From Acidobacteriota bacterium (GTDB lineage Bacteria > Acidobacteriota > Vicinamibacteria > Vicinamibacterales > UBA2999), in contig CANIBQ010000049.1 in assembly GCA_947465645.1 (NCBI GenBank), forward strand, positions 1 to 37,311: a stretch of 37,311 nt of DNA. Reading direction: 5' to 3'. A program made the translations under genes and the position numbers. Below the pieces are notes generated by a model. It was not told where the DNA came from and did not search any database. It saw nothing but the letters and a program-made list of their open reading frames with translations. Below, in pieces: positions 25,613 through 33,088 of the stretch; positions within the stretch are counted from its first letter, which is position 1; every line of letters begins with the position of its first letter.

Positions 25613-26380
25613 ATGAAGCTGCTAGCGCTCTCCACGCTGATGGCGACCGCCATGACGCTCGCCGCGCCCTCCGCGTTCGCCGAGACCATGACCTGGAAGG
25701 TCGGCCGCGACACCCGAGAGGCGATCGTCTACCTCCCGACCGTGCCGACGCCGAGCGGGAAGGTCCCGCTCGTGTTCTCGTTCCATGGCCGCGGCGACGA
25801 GATGGACAACTTCCAGCGCACCGGCATGCACCTGGCGTGGCCGCAGGCGGTCGTCGTCTATTTTCAGGGTCTCGTGCCGCCCGGCAGGCTTCGCGGCTGG
25901 CAATCAGAAAAGGGACAGGACGACGACCGCGACCTGAAGCTCGTCGATGCCGCGCTCGCGTCGTTCCGCCAGAAGTTCAACGTGGACGACAACCGGATCT
26001 ACGCGACTGGTTTTTCCAACGGCGCGAATTTCACCTACCTGCTGTGGGCGGAGCGGCCGGACGTGTTTGCGGCGTACGCGCCGGTGGCCGCAAGGCTTGC
26101 TCCCTCAGTGCAGCTCACGCAGCCGAAGCCACTGTTTCACGTCGCAGGCCTTCAAGATCCCCAGATCCGGTTCGTTGAACAGGAGGCCGCCATGGAGGCG
26201 GCTATCCGCGCCAACGGCGTCGCCGGCACGGACACCTCGTGCGGAACGGGCTGCACGATCTACGGCGCGAAGACCGCCGCCCCGGTTATGACCTGGATCC
26301 ATCCTCGCGGCCACATCTACCCTGGCGACACCTCAGACCGAATCACGACGTTCTTCCGCGATCACCCGCGCAAGCCGTGA
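25613..26380 (+). CDS. Secreted alpha/beta-hydrolase, PHB depolymerase/feruloyl esterase-like
   Basis: The 255-residue enzyme has a clear signal peptide (MKLLALSTLMATAMTLAAPSAFAE). The mature part follows the LpqC/CE1-type esterase pattern: PLVFSFHGRGDEMDNF for the oxyanion region, GWQSEKGQDDDRDLKLVDA, the nucleophile elbow GFSNGANFTYLL, HVAGLQDPQIRF, and a terminal His in WIHPRGHIYPGD. A Cys pair (DTSCGTGC) may form a disulfide. It probably cleaves ester bonds of an extracellular polymer or plant-derived compound; the substrate is not readable. ATG 25613 gives the best signal peptide; ATG 25580 would add 11 residues. rsmB begins two bases after its stop, so they are co-transcribed. Confidence 0.8.
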   Translation: MKLLALSTLMATAMTLAAPSAFAETMTWKVGRDTREAIVYLPTVPTPSGKVPLVFSFHGRGDEMDNFQRTGMHLAWPQAVVVYFQGLVPPGRLRGWQSEKGQDDDRDLKLVDAALASFRQKFNVDDNRIYATGFSNGANFTYLLWAERPDVFAAYAPVAARLAPSVQLTQPKPLFHVAGLQDPQIRFVEQEAAMEAAIRANGVAGTDTSCGTGCTIYGAKTAAPVMTWIHPRGHIYPGDTSDRITTFFRDHPRKP

Positions 26381-26381
26381 T

Positions 26382-27731
26382 GTGACCGCACCAGCACGGA
26401 TAGCGGCGTACCACGCCCTTCGCGCCATCGACCTCGAGCGCGCCGACCTGCCAACCGCGCTGGCTCACAGCCGCCAGTACCTCCCGGACGAGCGCGACAA
26501 GGGGCTGGCGGCGGAGATCGTCGCCGGCACGCTGCGGTGGCAGCGCGCCCTCGACCACCTCATCGTCCACTTCGCCCGCCGCGCGCTCTCGACCGTGGAT
26601 CCCGAAGTCGTGTCGATACTGAGGCTCAGCCTCTACCAGATCCTGCACCTCGATCGCGTGCCGGCATCCGCCGTGGTTGACGATGCCGTGGACCTGGCGC
26701 GGGGGGCGCGGAAGCGAAGCGCGACCGGGTTCGTGAATGCCGTGCTTCGGAATACCGTCCGGCAGCGGACGCGGCTGCCGTTTCCCGCGAGGCCCGACAG
26801 TGCCGCGGACCGCGACGAGGCACTCGCCTATCTCGGCATCACGCACTCGCATCCCGACTGGCTGGTCGCGCGGTGGCTGGATCGGTACGGCTACGAGGCG
26901 ACCGAGCGGTGGGTCAGGTTCAACAACGACACGCCACGGCTGACGCTGCGCGCCAACAGGCTGCGCATGACACGCGATGCCGCAGCCGCGGCGTTTGCGG
27001 CAGATGACATCGAGACCGAGCCAACCCTCTATGCCCCCGATGGCCTGGTCGTCACGTCGGGCAACCCCTTGCGGCGTCCGCACGATGGTTCGTTCTTCGT
27101 CCAGGATGAGGCATCGCAGCTCGTGAGCCTGGTGGTCGATGCCCGGCGTGGCGAGCGCATTCTCGATCTGTGCGCATCGCCCGGGGGCAAGACCACAGCC
27201 ATGGCGGCCGACATGGGCGACACCGGGTCGATCGTCGCCTGTGACGTGCGTCCCCGCCGGATGTCGCTGCTGCAGGAGACCGTGAGGCTCAGCGGCGCGG
27301 CGCACATTCACCTCGTGCACGTCGCGCCCGACGGGGCGCTTCCCTTCGGGATCGCCTTCGACCGCGTGCTGGTTGATGCACCCTGCTCGGGCCTCGGCAC
27401 GATTCGTCGCGACCCGGACATCCGCTGGCGGCGTCACGAGAGCGATCTGGCGGTGCTGGCCAGGGCGCAGGGGGCGCTCCTTTCCAGGGCCGCCGAGGCC
27501 GTCGGAGCCGGCGGCAGGCTCGTCTACGCCACGTGCTCCAGCGAGCCCGAAGAAAACGAGGAGGTCGTGGACGCATTCCTGGCCCGGCATCCGGACTTCG
27601 CGCTCATCGATCTGCGGACCAGCGGAGTGCCGTTACCTGCGCCGCTCGTCGATTCGAGGGGAATGATGCGGACCCTTCCGTCCGAACACGGCCTGGAAGC
27701 GTTCTTCGCAGCGGCGCTGCATAGACAGTAG
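26382..27731 (+). CDS. rsmB: 16S rRNA (cytosine(967)-C5)-methyltransferase
   Basis: The enzyme methylates C967 of 16S rRNA. The 449 residues split into an N-terminal NusB-like RNA-binding domain (about 1-145, with ALRAIDLERADLPTAL and ATGFVNAVLRNTV) and a SAM-dependent methyltransferase domain. The latter has LDLCASPGGKTTAMAADMG for SAM, the motif IV Cys in DAPCSGLGTIRRDPDIRW, and the motif VI catalytic Cys in YATCSSEPEENE. The GTG at 26382 starts right after the esterase stop. The gene is commonly found close to def and fmt, as here, with three genes intervening. Confidence 0.95.
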   Translation: MTAPARIAAYHALRAIDLERADLPTALAHSRQYLPDERDKGLAAEIVAGTLRWQRALDHLIVHFARRALSTVDPEVVSILRLSLYQILHLDRVPASAVVDDAVDLARGARKRSATGFVNAVLRNTVRQRTRLPFPARPDSAADRDEALAYLGITHSHPDWLVARWLDRYGYEATERWVRFNNDTPRLTLRANRLRMTRDAAAAAFAADDIETEPTLYAPDGLVVTSGNPLRRPHDGSFFVQDEASQLVSLVVDARRGERILDLCASPGGKTTAMAADMGDTGSIVACDVRPRRMSLLQETVRLSGAAHIHLVHVAPDGALPFGIAFDRVLVDAPCSGLGTIRRDPDIRWRRHESDLAVLARAQGALLSRAAEAVGAGGRLVYATCSSEPEENEEVVDAFLARHPDFALIDLRTSGVPLPAPLVDSRGMMRTLPSEHGLEAFFAAALHRQ

Positions 27732-27734
27732 GCG

Positions 27735-27843
27735 GTTGTCAGTTGTCAGTTGTCAGTTGTCAGTTGTCAGTTGTCGGAAGGCAACAGGCCAAATCGAGAG
27801 CCTGCGACACCTGACAACTGACAACTGGCAACCGACAACTGGC
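27735..27843. repeat. Heptamer GTTGTCA tandem array with an inverted counterpart
   Basis: Five perfect copies of GTTGTCA run from 27735 to 27769 and a sixth (GTTGTCG) ends at 27776. After 35 bases of non-repeat sequence, four inverted units (TGACAAC twice, TGGCAAC, CGACAAC) occupy 27812-27839. The two clusters can pair into a long stem. The array fills the 146-base gap between rsmB and the PASTA gene. Similar TTGTCAG-type intergenic repeats are familiar to me from environmental genomes. Confidence 0.85.
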
Positions 27844-27861
27844 TACTGCCCAAGGTCGTGG

Positions 27862-27867
27862 TACGAT
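27862..27867 (+). promoter_or_regulatory. -10 box (TACGAT) of the PASTA gene
   Basis: TACGAT ends ten bases before the ATG at 27878 and just after the heptamer repeat. No Shine-Dalgarno is present. It would begin the PASTA-rpe-ybgC-epimerase transcript. Confidence 0.45.
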
Positions 27868-27877
27868 TGTCCTCTTG

Positions 27878-28600
27878 ATGCCGTTCAAAACGCGGGTCTG
27901 GGGGCTCGGCAAGTTCCTGCTGCTCGTTGGCGCGCTCGTGGCGACCTTTCTGGTGTTCGCGGCCGCGGCGATGCGCGTGGCGCTGAAGGCGCGCGAGGTG
28001 CAGGTGCCGGCGCTCGTGGGCCACAGCGTGAACGACGCGTCACAGTCGCTCGCGGCGCTCGGCCTCGCGCTGCGGATCGATTCGAATCAACGGGCCGACG
28101 ACAAGGTGCCTGCCGGCCGCATCATGCAGCAGGATCCGGCGCCTGGCGGGTCGGCGCGGCAGCAGCGCACCATCCGCGTCTGGGTCAGCTCCGGTCCGCG
28201 CGCGCAATTCGTGCCTCCGCTCGTCGGACAGACCGAACGCACCGCGCGCATGCGCATCGAGCAGGACGGCCTCGAGGTGGGCTCGCTCACGGAATTCCGG
28301 TCGCCTGACTACCCCGCTGACGCCGTGGTGGCGCAGGACCCCGCGCCCTCGTCCCGCGCCCCCCGCGTGTCGCTGCTGCTGAATCGAGGCGAGCAGGCCA
28401 CGACCTACGTGATGCCCGACGTCATCGGGATCAACGGCGAACGCGCGGCCGAAGCGCTCCGCACCCAGGGTTTCCGCGTGACGATTACCGGCTCGCAGCC
28501 CTATCCCGGCGTTCCGCAAGGCACCGTGGTGCGACAACAGCCGGCTGGAGGCTTCAAGGTCGGACCAGGCGACGCGATCTCGCTGGAGGTCAGCCGGTGA
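27878..28600 (+). CDS. Membrane protein with three PASTA domains, no kinase domain
   Basis: The 240-residue protein has a short basic N-terminus, one membrane helix (about 11-32, GKFLLLVGALVATFLVFAAAA) and three PASTA repeats (about 41-107, 108-175, 176-240). Each repeat follows the VP.LVG...A...L...G pattern and ends with a V..Q.P..G block (IMQQDPAPGGSA, VVAQDPAPSS, VVRQQPAGGF). PASTA domains bind muropeptides or beta-lactams in PrkC kinases and PBPs. Here they face the periplasm without any catalytic domain, suggesting a peptidoglycan-sensing or anchoring role. The stop overlaps the rpe start. The position between rsmB and rpe matches that of prkC in Firmicutes. Confidence 0.88.
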   Translation: MPFKTRVWGLGKFLLLVGALVATFLVFAAAAMRVALKAREVQVPALVGHSVNDASQSLAALGLALRIDSNQRADDKVPAGRIMQQDPAPGGSARQQRTIRVWVSSGPRAQFVPPLVGQTERTARMRIEQDGLEVGSLTEFRSPDYPADAVVAQDPAPSSRAPRVSLLLNRGEQATTYVMPDVIGINGERAAEALRTQGFRVTITGSQPYPGVPQGTVVRQQPAGGFKVGPGDAISLEVSR

Positions 28601-29271
28601 CCGTTCGGATCGCGCCTTCGATCCTCTCGGCCGATTTCGCCGCGCTCGGGCGCGACATCGCCGCCGTCGAACGGGGCGGCGCCGATCTGATTCACGTGGA
28701 CGTGATGGATGGGCACTTCGTGCCGAACATCACCATCGGCCCGCCTGTCGTGCGCGCCATCAGGCGCGTGGCGACCACGCCGCTCGACGTGCACCTGATG
28801 ATCGAGGCGCCCGACCGCTACATCGAGGATTTCATCACCGCCGGTGCCAGCATGGTGTCGGTGCACGTCGAGGCGGTGCCGCACCTGCACCGGACGGTGC
28901 ATCTCATCAAGAAGCTTGGCGCCAAGGCTGGTGTCGTGCTGAACCCGGCCACGCCGGCCTCGGCGCTTGAGGACATCGCGGGTGACCTCGACTTCGTGCT
29001 CGTGATGTCGGTGAATCCCGGGTTCAGCGGCCAGGCCTTCATCCGTCACAGTCTCGACAAGCTCAGGTCGGTGCGAAGCGTCCTCGACCGGGCGCGGTCG
29101 TCGGCGGTCATCGAGATCGATGGAGGCATCGACCTCTCCAACGTCGGGGAGGTCGTGTCGGCCGGCGCATCCATCCTGGTCGCCGGCAACGCGATCTTCG
29201 GGACACCGGATCCCGAAGCCGCCACCCGCGCCCTGCGCGCCGCCGCCGTGGGCTCCCCCACCAGGGCATGA
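28597..29271 (+). CDS. rpe: Ribulose-phosphate 3-epimerase
   Basis: It interconverts ribulose-5-phosphate and xylulose-5-phosphate. The 224-residue barrel begins MTVRIAPSILSADFAALG and contains the metal/catalytic HVDVMDGHFVPNITIGP, the His in DVHLMI, MSVNPGFSGQ, and the phosphate-binding IDGGI and AGNAIFG near the end. The GTG at 28597 overlaps the PASTA gene stop as GTGA, and its own stop overlaps ybgC as ATGA. Length and motifs are complete. Confidence 0.97.
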   Translation: MTVRIAPSILSADFAALGRDIAAVERGGADLIHVDVMDGHFVPNITIGPPVVRAIRRVATTPLDVHLMIEAPDRYIEDFITAGASMVSVHVEAVPHLHRTVHLIKKLGAKAGVVLNPATPASALEDIAGDLDFVLVMSVNPGFSGQAFIRHSLDKLRSVRSVLDRARSSAVIEIDGGIDLSNVGEVVSAGASILVAGNAIFGTPDPEAATRALRAAAVGSPTRA

Positions 29272-29684
29272 GCGACTCGTCTGCGAGCGCCACAATCCAC
29301 CGGACGCGGGTGCGGGTTCGGTATGCCGAGACCGACCGCATGGGCGTGGTGTACTACGCGAACTACCTGGTGTGGTTCGAGGTGGGGCGCACCGAGTGGC
29401 TCCGCACCACCGGGTGGAGCTACCGCGAGATGGAGCACGACGGCATCTCCCTGCCGGTGATCGAGGTCCAGTGCGAATACGTCCAGCCCGCCCGGTACGA
29501 TGACGAAATCGAGATCCGCACCCGCGCGGCGATCCTCACCCCCGTGCGCATCCGCTTCGACTACGAGGTCGTCCGCACGACCGATGAGATCGTGAGCGCG
29601 GTGGGTCACACCGTGCACGCGGCGCTCGATCCCACCGGGCGTCCCTGCCGCCTGCCGGTGCGCGTGCGGGAGCTGTTCGCATGA
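29268..29684 (+). CDS. ybgC: Acyl-CoA thioesterase, YbgC/4HBT family
   Basis: The 138-residue hotdog-fold protein has the family hallmark RYAETDRMGVVYYANYLVWFEVGRTEWLR-type segment (about 19-47), with the catalytic Asp in TDRMGVVYYANY. YbgC proteins hydrolyse short acyl-CoAs or act on acyl carrier protein and often sit with the Tol-Pal genes; no tol genes are seen here. The start and stop overlap rpe and the epimerase gene by ATGA, so it is inside a tightly packed operon. The family is sure; the physiological substrate is not. Confidence 0.92.
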   Translation: MSDSSASATIHRTRVRVRYAETDRMGVVYYANYLVWFEVGRTEWLRTTGWSYREMEHDGISLPVIEVQCEYVQPARYDDEIEIRTRAAILTPVRIRFDYEVVRTTDEIVSAVGHTVHAALDPTGRPCRLPVRVRELFA

Positions 29685-30625
29685 AGGCCCTGGTCACCGG
29701 GGCCGCGGGGTTCATCGGATCGACGCTGTCCGAGCGGTTGATTGCGGACGGGGCGACCGTCATCGGCCTCGACTGCTTCACCGACTACTATCCGCGCGAG
29801 CGCAAGGAGCACAACCTGTCTCGCCTGCGGCACACGCCCGGTTTCACCCTGGTCGAGGCCGCCATTGCCGACGCCGACCTGCCGCGGCTGCTCGAGGGCG
29901 TGACCCACGTATTTCACCTCGCCGCGCAGGCGGGGGTGCGAAAGAGCTGGGGACGCGATTTTTGCGTCTATACCGTGAACAACGTCGAGGCGACCCAGAT
30001 CCTGCTCGAGGCGTGCGTCGGACGTCCCCTCGAACGTCTGGTCTATGCGTCCAGCTCGTCGGTCTACGGCGACAGGGTGGCCCTGCCGATGACCGAGGCC
30101 GCCTTGCCTCAGCCGGTGTCGCCCTACGGAGTCACCAAGCTGTCGGCGGAGCAGCTCTGCTACCTCTACCAGGTGAACTACGCTGTTCCGGCGGTGTCGG
30201 TGCGCTATTTCACCGTCTACGGCCCGCGGCAGCGTCCGGACATGGGGTTTCACAAGTTTCTCCGAGCCGTCATGCGCGACGAGCCGGTGCCACAATTCGG
30301 GGATGGACGGCAGACCCGGGACTTTACCTTCGTGGCCGACGCCGTCACGGCTACCATCGCGGCGGGCACGCGCGGAGCCCCCGGGGGTGTCTACAATATC
30401 GGTGGAGGGTCTCGCGTGGAGCTGCTCGACATCTTCGAGCTCATCCACACCATCACCGGCCGTCCGCTGCGCATCGACCGGATCGACGCCCAGCGAGGCG
30501 ACATGCGCGACACCTACGCGGATACGACCCGTGCACGCGCGGACCTCGGGTTCGCGCCAACCGTGTCGCTCGAACAGGGACTTCGAGCGCAGTTCGAGTG
30601 GATGACCGAGGCCGGCCTCTTCTGA
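29681..30625 (+). CDS. NAD-dependent nucleotide-sugar epimerase/dehydratase (extended SDR)
   Basis: The 314-residue protein has the NAD-binding GAAGFIGS at residues 7-14, DCFTDYYPRERKEHNL, HLAAQAGVRKSW, the Ser/Tyr/Lys active site in YASSSSVYGD and SPYGVTKLSAEQLC, and RYFTVYGPRQRPDMGFHKF. The last segment and the DYY..KE motif resemble UDP-glucuronate or UDP-glucose 4-epimerases, so an epimerase for envelope polysaccharide precursors is likely. Substrate specificity cannot be decided from sequence alone. It ends the rpe-ybgC run; bamD begins nine bases after its stop. Confidence 0.88.
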   Translation: MKALVTGAAGFIGSTLSERLIADGATVIGLDCFTDYYPRERKEHNLSRLRHTPGFTLVEAAIADADLPRLLEGVTHVFHLAAQAGVRKSWGRDFCVYTVNNVEATQILLEACVGRPLERLVYASSSSVYGDRVALPMTEAALPQPVSPYGVTKLSAEQLCYLYQVNYAVPAVSVRYFTVYGPRQRPDMGFHKFLRAVMRDEPVPQFGDGRQTRDFTFVADAVTATIAAGTRGAPGGVYNIGGGSRVELLDIFELIHTITGRPLRIDRIDAQRGDMRDTYADTTRARADLGFAPTVSLEQGLRAQFEWMTEAGLF

Positions 30626-30634
30626 TTGGTATTA

Positions 30635-31444
30635 ATGACTGAACGTGTGTTGTCCGTCCGTTGCGCGCGGCGCGCCCCTCGACTGCTGGCGCTGCTGATA
30701 CTCCTGGTCGCCGCCGGCGGCTGCGGCAACAAGCAACTCGGCCCCCCGGCGGGTACGGCCCAGCCCGATCGCTTCCTGTTCGACCGCGGCAACGAAACGC
30801 TGAAGGAAGAACAGTGGCTGAACGCCCGCACCTACTTCCAGCAGATCGTCGACAACTACCCGCAGAGTCCCTTACGCCCCGACGCCAAGCTGGGGATGGG
30901 CGACTCCTACCTGGGTGAGAGCTCGGCGGAATCGGCGGTGCTGGCCGCGAACGAGTTCCGCGAATTCCTGCAGTTCTACCCGACGAACATGCGGGCCGAC
31001 TACGCGCAGTACAAGCTCGCCATGAGCCACTTCGGGCAGATGCGCGCCCCCGAGCGCGATCAGACCGAAACGCGCGAGTCGCTCCGGGAATTCGACGTCT
31101 TCTTCCTGAAGTACCCCAGCAGCCCCCTGACCGCGGAGGTGAAGCAGAACTGGCGCATCGCCCGCGATCGTCTCAGCGAGGCCTCGTTCCGTGTCGGCCT
31201 GACCTACTACCGGCAACGGTGGTACCCCGGCGCCATCAGCCGCTTCCGCGAGGTCCTTGCCCAGGACCCGGGGTACACCGGCAAGGACGCCCTGTATTTC
31301 TATCTGGCGGACTCGCTCTCCAAGACCGATAAGAATGGAGTTGCCGAAGCCATCCCGTACTTCGAGCGCCTGATTGCCGAATTCGATCAGAGCGCGCACA
31401 TCGAGGACGCGAAGAAACGGCTCCAAGAACTGAAGAATCAGTAA
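30635..31444 (+). CDS. bamD: BamD-like outer-membrane assembly lipoprotein
   Basis: The 269-residue protein has a lipoprotein signal with lipobox LVAAGGC (lipidated Cys30). TPR-like repeats follow: RFLFDRGNETLKEEQWLNA, ARTYFQQIVDNYPQSPLRPD, LAMSHFGQM and ISRFREVLAQDPGYTG. BamD binds BamA in the periplasm during insertion of outer-membrane proteins, so its presence argues for a diderm cell. I prefer ATG 30635 to the TTG at 30626. No Shine-Dalgarno is obvious, so translation may be coupled to the epimerase gene ending nine bases upstream. Another secreted protein gene follows after 20 bases. Confidence 0.88.
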   Translation: MTERVLSVRCARRAPRLLALLILLVAAGGCGNKQLGPPAGTAQPDRFLFDRGNETLKEEQWLNARTYFQQIVDNYPQSPLRPDAKLGMGDSYLGESSAESAVLAANEFREFLQFYPTNMRADYAQYKLAMSHFGQMRAPERDQTETRESLREFDVFFLKYPSSPLTAEVKQNWRIARDRLSEASFRVGLTYYRQRWYPGAISRFREVLAQDPGYTGKDALYFYLADSLSKTDKNGVAEAIPYFERLIAEFDQSAHIEDAKKRLQELKNQ

Positions 31445-31464
31445 CTTATCGGGGCACGACACAA

Positions 31465-32241
31465 ATGAGATCCAGACACGCGATTTCTGTAAGTGCTGCC
31501 GTGTTTGCCGCGGCCGTTCTCTCGTCCGCGCCGCTCGGCGCGCAACGCGGTCCCGCTCCCGTTGGGAGCCGCCTGCCGGCGAACGTTCTCGCCCTGGCCT
31601 GCGCCCCCAGCATGGTGTTCGAGCCGCCTCCTACCCCGCTCCGCATCACCGGCGGGCAGGACTCCTCCGTCCGATACTCCCATTCGCCTGGCGACCTGAT
31701 CACCATCAACGCCGGCACCGACAACGGCATCGAAGTCGGCCAGGAGTACTTCGTCCGCCGCGTGCAGGCCGCCGAGCGGCGTCCGGTGACACGCGCCAAC
31801 CCGGCGACGATTAGCACCACCGGATGGATCCGGATCTGGGCCGTCGACCCGCAGATGTCGCTCGCGACCATCGTGCACGCGTGCGACACCATCGATGTGG
31901 ACGACTTCCTCGAACCGTTCGTGCTGCCCCAGGTGCCGGCGCCGGCGGATACGGGGGGCATCAAGCCTCAGCGCGAAAACTACGGCCGCATCGTGCTCGG
32001 CACGGATCGACGCCGCAGCTTCGGCAAGGGGGATTTCTTCATCGTCGACCGCGGCAGCGACCACGGCGTGTCGCTGGGCGCGCGGTTCGTCGTCTATCAC
32101 GACAAGCAGCAGGTCGAGAACTTCCTGTACGACCTTGGCGAGGCGGTGGCGGTGGATGTCAGGCCGGAGACGTCCACGCTGCAGGTGCTCGTCTCCCGCG
32201 ACGCCTTCCGGGCGGGCGACTACGTGGCGATTCGAAAATAA
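31465..32241 (+). CDS. Secreted protein of unknown function (258 aa)
   Basis: I do not recognise a specific function. A signal peptide is clear (MRSRHAISVSAAVFAAAVLSS, cleavage near GAQ). Two similar beta-rich modules follow, each with a G.D.GI..G..F.VRR-type turn (NAGTDNGIEVGQEYFVRR and VDRGSDHGVSLGARFVVYH). This resembles the C-terminal modules of FlgT- or LysM-associated periplasmic proteins. The gene lies 20 bases after bamD and is probably co-transcribed with it, suggesting an envelope role. It is followed by palindromic repeats and the convergent pgsA. Confidence 0.75.
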   Translation: MRSRHAISVSAAVFAAAVLSSAPLGAQRGPAPVGSRLPANVLALACAPSMVFEPPPTPLRITGGQDSSVRYSHSPGDLITINAGTDNGIEVGQEYFVRRVQAAERRPVTRANPATISTTGWIRIWAVDPQMSLATIVHACDTIDVDDFLEPFVLPQVPAPADTGGIKPQRENYGRIVLGTDRRRSFGKGDFFIVDRGSDHGVSLGARFVVYHDKQQVENFLYDLGEAVAVDVRPETSTLQVLVSRDAFRAGDYVAIRK

Positions 32242-32259
32242 CGCGTGGGCTAAACGCCC

Positions 32260-32286
32260 GCGCGCTACCAATCACCTGTAGCGCGC
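32260..32286. repeat. Short palindrome after the secreted-protein gene
   Basis: GCGCGCTAC (32260-32268) and GTAGCGCGC (32278-32286) form a perfect 9-bp stem with a nine-base loop. It directly follows a smaller GGGC/GCCC hairpin at about 32247-32258. It may serve as a terminator-like structure, though no U tract follows. Confidence 0.6.
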
Positions 32287-32309
32287 AGGCTCTAGACCGT
32301 TTTCCATTT

Positions 32310-32389
32310 GTACGTAGTGTCCGGCTTTAGCCGGACCGTCGTGAAAAGCCGACGCCCACACGGTCCGGCTAAAGCCGGACACTACGTAC
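32310..32389. repeat. 80-bp nested palindrome (REP/MITE-like)
   Basis: Perfect 30-base inverted arms lie at 32310-32339 and 32360-32389 around a 20-base loop. Each arm contains its own hairpin GTCCGGC-TTTA-GCCGGAC. The element can therefore fold either as one long stem or as two smaller hairpins. It lies between two convergent genes, where it could also act as a bidirectional transcription barrier. Confidence 0.85.
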
Positions 32390-32436
32390 GACGTACGAAT
32401 AGAAACTGCTCTAGCCTGCGCGACGACCGATGATTT

Positions 32437-33045
32437 TCAGCCTGCGCGGCGATTGGGACTGGTGGCGCGCGCGATGTTGACGTCGGTCACGCGCGCGTTC
32501 AGGAGTTGCTGGAAGCGGCGGTAGTAATCGGCCGCCGACACCACCGCCGTGATCATCACGACCCACAGCGCGACATACCCCACCGGCGCCAGCCAGGGCA
32601 GCGAGCGCCATCCCAGGATCAGCAGCAGAATCGCGGTGACCTGCGAGGCCATCTTGATCTTGCCCAGCGCCGAGGCGGGCATGGTGATGCCCTTCGTGTA
32701 GGCCAGGCTCCGAAGGCCGGTAATGGCGAATTCCCGGCCGATGATGAGCGCCACCATCCAGGCCGGCGCCAAATCGAGCTGCACCAGGGAGATGAACGCG
32801 GCCGACGTCAGCAGCTTGTCGGCAATCGGGTCGAGGACCTGCCCCAGCCACGTGACCTGCCGGCGCCGCCGTGCCAGGTAACCGTCGAGCCAGTCGGTGA
32901 CCGACGCCAGGCCGAAAATCGCCGCGCCCACCAGTTCCTTGGGCATGCCAAGAATCAGGTGCCCCTCGAACTCGGTCAGCAGCACCACCACGAGCAGCGG
33001 AACGAGAAACATCCGCACGAGCGTGAGGGTGTTCGGGAGATTCAT
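32437..33045 (-). CDS. pgsA: CDP-diacylglycerol--glycerol-3-phosphate 3-phosphatidyltransferase
   Basis: This membrane enzyme makes phosphatidylglycerol phosphate. The 202 residues start MNLPNTLTLVRMFLVPLLVVVLL and contain the CDP-alcohol phosphotransferase signature DG-x2-AR-x8-G-x3-D-x3-D in DWLDGYLARRRRQVTWLG then QVLDPIADK. About five hydrophobic segments follow, with the typical IIGREFAITGLRSLA. The ATG at 33043-33045 has no strong Shine-Dalgarno but a TAGAAT box 12 bases upstream. It is divergent from the nucleotidyltransferase gene across only 43 bases. Confidence 0.95.
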   Translation of the reverse strand: MNLPNTLTLVRMFLVPLLVVVLLTEFEGHLILGMPKELVGAAIFGLASVTDWLDGYLARRRRQVTWLGQVLDPIADKLLTSAAFISLVQLDLAPAWMVALIIGREFAITGLRSLAYTKGITMPASALGKIKMASQVTAILLLILGWRSLPWLAPVGYVALWVVMITAVVSAADYYRRFQQLLNARVTDVNIARATSPNRRAG

Positions 33046-33057
33046 GAGGATGGCGGC

Positions 33058-33063
33058 ATTCTA
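33058..33063 (-). promoter_or_regulatory. -10 box (TAGAAT) of pgsA
   Basis: TAGAAT on the minus strand ends 12 bases before the pgsA ATG. It lies only eight bases from the opposite-strand TATGAT box, so the two promoters must overlap. Confidence 0.45.
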
Positions 33064-33071
33064 CCATCGTG

Positions 33072-33077
33072 TATGAT
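33072..33077 (+). promoter_or_regulatory. -10 box (TATGAT) of the nucleotidyltransferase gene
   Basis: TATGAT ends 11 bases before the ATG at 33089, with no Shine-Dalgarno between. It faces away from the pgsA box within a 43-base intergenic region. Confidence 0.5.
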
Positions 33078-33088
33078 CGTTGTTTGCT

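Noticed and set aside
27735..27843. CRISPR array considered for the regular GTTGTCA units
   Set aside because: Units are seven bases long and contiguous without spacers; no cas genes are present.
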